Translations under genes and position numbers: made by a program
Part shown: in pieces, positions 60,678-64,000 of the stretch
How positions within the stretch are numbered: the first letter of the stretch is position 1
Layout of the letters: each line of letters opens with the position of its first letter
The notes under the pieces: generated by a model
Told to the model about the DNA's origin: nothing
The model's input: only the letters and a program-made list of their open reading frames with translations
Databases searched by the model: none
DNA from: Hallella mizrahii
GTDB lineage: Bacteria > Bacteroidota > Bacteroidia > Bacteroidales > Bacteroidaceae
Direction: 5' to 3'
Assembly: GCF_009695775.1 (NCBI RefSeq)
Contig: NZ_VUNG01000006.1
Location: 84,950 to 148,949 of the forward strand
DNA length: 64,000 bases

Positions 60678-60708
60678 CAAAGGTAAAAAATAAAACTACA
60701 AGAACCAA
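60678..60708 (-). promoter_or_regulatory. Promoter directly at the start of the small ORF
   Basis: Minus-strand TTG (60708-60706), 20 bases, TACCTTTG (60685-60678), then CAAT and the ATG. Confidence 0.65.
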
Positions 60709-60779
60709 GAAAAAAAGGTTAATTGTAGATGATCAGACTTGTTCGCTTCCTTGTGTCCTTGGTTGCTGCTGACGCAAGA

Positions 60780-61541
60780 TCATGCTTTGATGAAATGGGG
60801 ATGGTTTTCGTCGCCCAATCGAGGATTGTAAACAAAGCCATCCTCATTAAAAGCTTTGAGAGCTTGCAGGTTGTTGATCTGGTTTCGAATCACAAAGCGC
60901 GCCATTCCTCCACGGCAGCCCTTGGCATACATCGACACGATCTTGAACTGAGCACCTTGGTCAACATAGAAGTAAGGCTTCACGACTCTCACCTCTTTCT
61001 CCACGCGCTTCCAGTCAAAAAGATGCTCAAACTCCTCGGTAGCCAGATGGAGCAGTACACCGTCGTCGGCCTTGACGCGCTCAATGAGGCGGTCAGTCAA
61101 CCGATTTTTCCACCACGCAAAGAGTGTATTGCCGTCTGTAGTTTGCAACTTTACCTTGCCTTCCAACCGGTAGAGATGTATGCCGTCCAAGGGACGCAAG
61201 ATGCCATAAAGAAAAGAAAGAATCAACAAATGATTCTGAGCAAAACGAAAATCATCAGCTGAAAACTCGTCCGCACAAAGATGCTTGTAGGCTTGACCAT
61301 AGTAGGCGAGAATAGCAGGTATACTGCTCTCATCCACCATGAACTGCTGAAAACGCTGATGATTCTCCAAGGCAATGGCCGCGCTACAGTGCAAAGCCTT
61401 GGCGAGATCGGTGACTGACCATTGGAAAAGTTCCAACGCCAAGCGGCGTGCCGCGTCGTCAAAGATGGGCGTCGTCATTGTGGGAACCCGTCCTCGGTCT
61501 GCAGATCTCATGATTTTGGCACTGGCAAGTATCAGTTGCAT
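60780..61541 (-). CDS. yaaA: Peroxide stress protein YaaA (DUF328)
   Basis: YaaA lowers free iron under peroxide stress in E. coli and binds DNA. The 253 residues from the ATG at 61541 (MQLILASAKIM) match the family: TTPIFDDAARRLALELFQW, FDGDVYKGL-like AYKHLCADEFSADDFRFAQNHLLILSFLYGILRPLDGIHLYRLEGKVKL, and VKPYFYVDQGAQFKIVSMYAKGCRGGMARF. The longer frame to 61691 adds 50 unrelated residues and is rejected. It stands alone, downstream of the aldo/keto reductase terminator. No peroxide regulator site is seen. Confidence 0.93.
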   Translation of the reverse strand: MQLILASAKIMRSADRGRVPTMTTPIFDDAARRLALELFQWSVTDLAKALHCSAAIALENHQRFQQFMVDESSIPAILAYYGQAYKHLCADEFSADDFRFAQNHLLILSFLYGILRPLDGIHLYRLEGKVKLQTTDGNTLFAWWKNRLTDRLIERVKADDGVLLHLATEEFEHLFDWKRVEKEVRVVKPYFYVDQGAQFKIVSMYAKGCRGGMARFVIRNQINNLQALKAFNEDGFVYNPRLGDENHPHFIKA

Positions 61542-61724
61542 ATTATTAGTTTGTATTTTAATATTGTAATGAAACTCCACACCCCAGAGCAACGGTATTC
61601 GAAGATCACAGGGCTGAGATTGATAGTACAAATTTATAGCTATAATGTCAGACTCCAAAACAATTTCAGCAAAATGTTTATCATTAAGCATTTAAAATAC
61701 TGTAGTCTGCCAATACATAACAAA

Positions 61725-61759
61725 ACCTCCCTTTGTCTTGCATGAGAACAAAGGGAGGT
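61725..61759 (-). terminator. Terminator of the aldo/keto reductase gene
   Basis: A perfect 12-bp stem (61725-61736 with 61748-61759, ACCTCCCTTTGT / ACAAAGGGAGGT). On the minus strand TTTTG follows. 12 bases past the stop. Confidence 0.8.
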
Positions 61760-61770
61760 ACCTATTGAAG

Positions 61771-62805
61771 TTACTTGTTCTTGCTTGCCGCTACCCATAC
61801 AGGTTCTTCGTTCATCACGGGCTTGTTGACTGCCATCACACCTGAAAGATTGTGCGGCACATAGGGCTCTTCAAGATAACGAATGTCATCCGCAGAGAGA
61901 TGGACATCAAGCGACTTCACAGCACCCTCGATATGATGCAGTTTGGTGGCTCCTACTATCGGCGATTCCACCTTTTTCAGCAGCCAAGCCAGCGAAATCT
62001 GTGTCATCTCCACCCCGTAGCGGTCGGCCAGATCCACCACGCGCTCCACGATGCGGTTGTCCTGCTTGGCAGTGGCATCATACTTGAAGTGCATGAACGA
62101 GTCTTCCTGCTGTCGCTTAGAGGTCTCGCCGGGTCGCTTGGCTAACTTGCCAGAGGCCAATGCACTGTAGGGAGTCATGGCAATGTTTTCTTCGTGGCAG
62201 AACGGGAACATCTCACGTTCCTCCTCACGCATGATTAAGTTGTAATGGTTTTGGACGGAGATAAATTTTGCCCATCCATGCTGCTCTGCCATCGCGTTCA
62301 TCTTCGCCACCTGATAGGCATAGGCATTTGCGATACCGATATAGCGAGCCTTTCCCGTACGTACAGCCTCGTTCATTCCCTCCATGATTTCCTCGGCAGG
62401 AGTCTTGTAGTCCCAGATATGGTAGATGTATAGATCCACATAATCCATGCCAAGGTGCTGTAGGCTGCTGTCGATGTTATTGAGCACATGTTGCCGTCCG
62501 TTGATGCCTTGCTGGATTTCCTCCTCCGTGCGAGGCAAGAACTTTGTGGCTACTACCACATCTCCACGCCGTGCCATATCACGCAAGGCACGGCCCACGA
62601 ACTGTTCGGATGTGCCCAACTGATAGGCTATTGCCGTATCAAAGAAGTTTACGCCCAATTCCAGTGAGCGGCGTATAATCTCCCGTGTCGGCTCCTCGCC
62701 AATCGTCCACGAATGTTGTCCGATGGTGGGGTTGCCAAAGCCCATGCAGCCTAAGCAGATGCGCGACACACTGAGGTCAGAGTTTCCAAGTTTTACGTAT
62801 TCCAT
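61771..62805 (-). CDS. Aldo/keto reductase
   Basis: This 344-residue NADPH-dependent oxidoreductase has a TIM barrel. The catalytic tetrad is visible: Asp and Tyr in FFDTAIAYQLGTSEQF, Lys in VVVATKFLP, and His in LYIYHIWDY. The NADPH site is seen in SPIVGATKLHHIEGAV. It is close to the Tas/YajO type. The physiological substrate is unknown. It is transcribed with, or just after, the cupin/CMD gene upstream, with a degenerate fragment between them. Confidence 0.93.
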   Translation of the reverse strand: MEYVKLGNSDLSVSRICLGCMGFGNPTIGQHSWTIGEEPTREIIRRSLELGVNFFDTAIAYQLGTSEQFVGRALRDMARRGDVVVATKFLPRTEEEIQQGINGRQHVLNNIDSSLQHLGMDYVDLYIYHIWDYKTPAEEIMEGMNEAVRTGKARYIGIANAYAYQVAKMNAMAEQHGWAKFISVQNHYNLIMREEEREMFPFCHEENIAMTPYSALASGKLAKRPGETSKRQQEDSFMHFKYDATAKQDNRIVERVVDLADRYGVEMTQISLAWLLKKVESPIVGATKLHHIEGAVKSLDVHLSADDIRYLEEPYVPHNLSGVMAVNKPVMNEEPVWVAASKNK

Positions 62806-62834
62806 ATTGTTCGTTCGGCTTTAAATTTCTGCTC

Positions 62835-62945
62835 TTACTTCACCAAAATCTTCTTGCCATCCTTGATGAGGACACCCTTTTGTCCCTCTGTCGCAATAAA
62901 CGGTCAGCAGTATGAGGAAAAAGATGACTCTTTTCTTTGTGGTAC
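62835..62945 (-). pseudogene. Remnant of a secreted protein: signal peptide-like stretch plus C-terminal tail
   Basis: Read on the minus strand, one frame gives TKKRVIFFLILLTVYC, a signal-peptide-like run with no start codon. A second frame right after it gives QKGVLIKDGKKILVK and a stop at 62835, matching the C-terminal tails of secreted Bacteroidetes proteins. The body that should lie between is missing. It resembles the broken gene at 18715-19072, which ends KGIVVVNGKKIIVK. The region is only about 110 bases, so the reading is tentative. Confidence 0.5.
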
Positions 62946-62952
62946 ACTTTGT

Positions 62953-64000
62953 TTATTTGTCCGACTCCACGCTGCGGATGCAACTGAGTGCATTGAGTGT
63001 ACGCGGATAGCCGATGAAGGGAAGGTTACTGGAAATGACAGCGATGAGCAGGTCTTTGTCGTTGCCTACGTGGTAGTTGCCGGCAATATGTCCTTTCAAC
63101 TGTGGCTCGCAACCACCTTGGGCAGCAAGGAAACAGAACGTAATGAGCTCGCGCATCTTCAGGTCAAGTCCCGTGCGGGTGTAGTAATCGCCAAAGCAGT
63201 TGTCGGCCAGCCATTTGTTGATATGTCGGCTGTCCTCCGGCCCTGACTTCCAGAAGTCACGCATTGAGTCGCCGAAACAACTGATCTGTGCCTCTGTGCC
63301 AGCCTCACGACGGGTCTCTATCGTGGTGGTCTGCTGTGAAGCCAATGGCAGGATGATGCCACGAGCGGTCAGCACCTCGTTGGTAGCCGAGAGGAAGGGG
63401 CGGACGCGTCCCATGCCTAAATAGGCCGTAGCCTGATAGACGATTTCCTTCACCTCAACAGGTGTCACGCCTTTGGCGAGTGCTTCTGGCAGCAGTTCAC
63501 GGTATTCGCTGATGCCCTGACAGCCAAGGAGCGTGGCCAGATAGCAGATGTAGCGGGTACGGTCGTCGAGATGCGTCTTCACCTGTTCCACTACCTCGCC
63601 GAAAGCAAAGGCCTTGAAGCGCTGGTTGTATTCAGCGTCGGCGACGTCGAGTATCGTAGAGCTTGCAGGCAGCTTGTCGTACTCTGCATCCGTGACAGGC
63701 TCCAGCCACTCGTTGGAGGCGCCTTCTTCTACTTTTGTCATATAGGTGATGTGCTGCATCCACGAGTCTTTAGCGGCTCCATGCCAGTGCTTAGCCTCGG
63801 CAGGGATGGCCACGACCACACCCGGGCGCAGGACGACAGGTTCCTTGCCTTCCTCAACATACCATCCGCAGCCAGCCACACAGATGAGCACCTGCACCGA
63901 CTTGTGGTGGATGTGCCAGTTGTTGCGGCAACGGGGCTCGAAGGTGACGTTCACGGGACCTCCATTCTTGGCATCGAGGGGAGCCAGATAACTATTGCCT
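62953..64000 (-). CDS. Cupin and carboxymuconolactone decarboxylase (CMD) fusion protein, 5' end beyond window
   Basis: The frame is open to the window edge (GNSYLAPLDAKNGGPVNVTFEP...), so the GTG at 63954 is internal and the start lies outside. A cupin domain comes first (NNWHIHHKSVQVLICVAGCGWY, LRPGVVVAIPAEAKHWHGA), followed by two CMD/AhpD-like helical halves (RTRYICYLATLLGCQGISEYRELL and LKMRELITFCFLAAQGGCEPQLKGHIAGN, with a Cys-x5-His in the second). Such fusions are common near aldo/keto reductases and flavodoxins in Prevotella. The role is uncharacterised; it may act in redox or quinone chemistry. Confidence 0.88.
   Translation of the reverse strand, partial: GNSYLAPLDAKNGGPVNVTFEPRCRNNWHIHHKSVQVLICVAGCGWYVEEGKEPVVLRPGVVVAIPAEAKHWHGAAKDSWMQHITYMTKVEEGASNEWLEPVTDAEYDKLPASSTILDVADAEYNQRFKAFAFGEVVEQVKTHLDDRTRYICYLATLLGCQGISEYRELLPEALAKGVTPVEVKEIVYQATAYLGMGRVRPFLSATNEVLTARGIILPLASQQTTTIETRREAGTEAQISCFGDSMRDFWKSGPEDSRHINKWLADNCFGDYYTRTGLDLKMRELITFCFLAAQGGCEPQLKGHIAGNYHVGNDKDLLIAVISSNLPFIGYPRTLNALSCIRSVESDK

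Overview
This window is Bacteroidales chromosome, most likely from a Prevotella-type genome. The evidence is the SusC/SusD pair, type III glutamine synthetase (GlnN), LL-diaminopimelate aminotransferase, type IX secretion proteins PorW and PorX, the ftsX-DUF3098-uppP-truB-queA-folK gene order, and promoters of the TTTG / TAnnTTTG type. Base composition looks close to 50% G+C by eye. Almost everything is core housekeeping. I see no transposase, prophage, integrase or CRISPR array. The genus call is inference.

Layout. 1-2104 (+): end of a uronate/pectin locus (kduI cut by the window edge, and a DUF4861 protein). 2283-12985: a nitrogen-assimilation block, with dapF, dapL, a frameshifted outer-membrane barrel and glnN on the minus strand, diverging from a PII regulator, two ammonium transporters and asparagine synthetase on the plus strand. 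13137-14672 (-): CCA tRNA nucleotidyltransferase. 14673-15945: a gene-free stretch holding two elaborate multi-hairpin elements. 15946-18492 (+): a SIMPL-domain protein and pncB, separated by a dispersed repeat. 18715-26431 (-): a broken endonuclease-like gene and a SusC-SusD-DUF4843-PKD lipoprotein locus without carbohydrate enzymes. 26683-27597 (+): a sugar nucleotidyltransferase. 27799-34663 (-): an RND efflux operon with an lpxA-like gene at its end. 34907-36368 (-): an acetyltransferase and a radical SAM protein. 36548-41159 (+): ftsX through folK. 41378-43650: typA and rpsO, divergent. 43651-44546: a second copy of the dispersed repeat, then tRNA-Lys and tRNA-Pro. 44721-58665 (+): an M43-type protease lipoprotein, aroA, a small Cys-rich membrane protein, porW, porX, queG, nagB, a NagB-like/PIG-L fusion, and a LytS/LytTR two-component pair. 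58675-59009: a possible small RNA. 59010-64000 (-): an FHS sugar transporter, a small ORF with a promoter on its start codon, yaaA, an aldo/keto reductase, a gene remnant and a cupin/CMD protein cut by the window edge.

How the genes fit together. GlnN, PII, two Amt proteins and AsnB form an ammonium uptake and assimilation unit, next to the last two steps of meso-diaminopimelate synthesis. PorW and PorX belong to type IX secretion. Two gene remnants (18715-19072 and 62835-62945) keep C-terminal tails ending in GKKI(I/L)VK, the kind of tail seen on secreted proteins in this phylum. QueA and QueG both serve queuosine synthesis.

The least explained material is non-coding. Two cloverleaf-like elements (14958-15126 and, inverted, 15291-15452) share a 17-nt loop, but their 23-25 bp stems are unrelated in sequence and still fully paired. 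A roughly 400-bp dispersed repeat (16686-17080 and 43845-44240) aligns almost without gaps between its two copies, and the central units of its 22-bp array are inverted in one copy.
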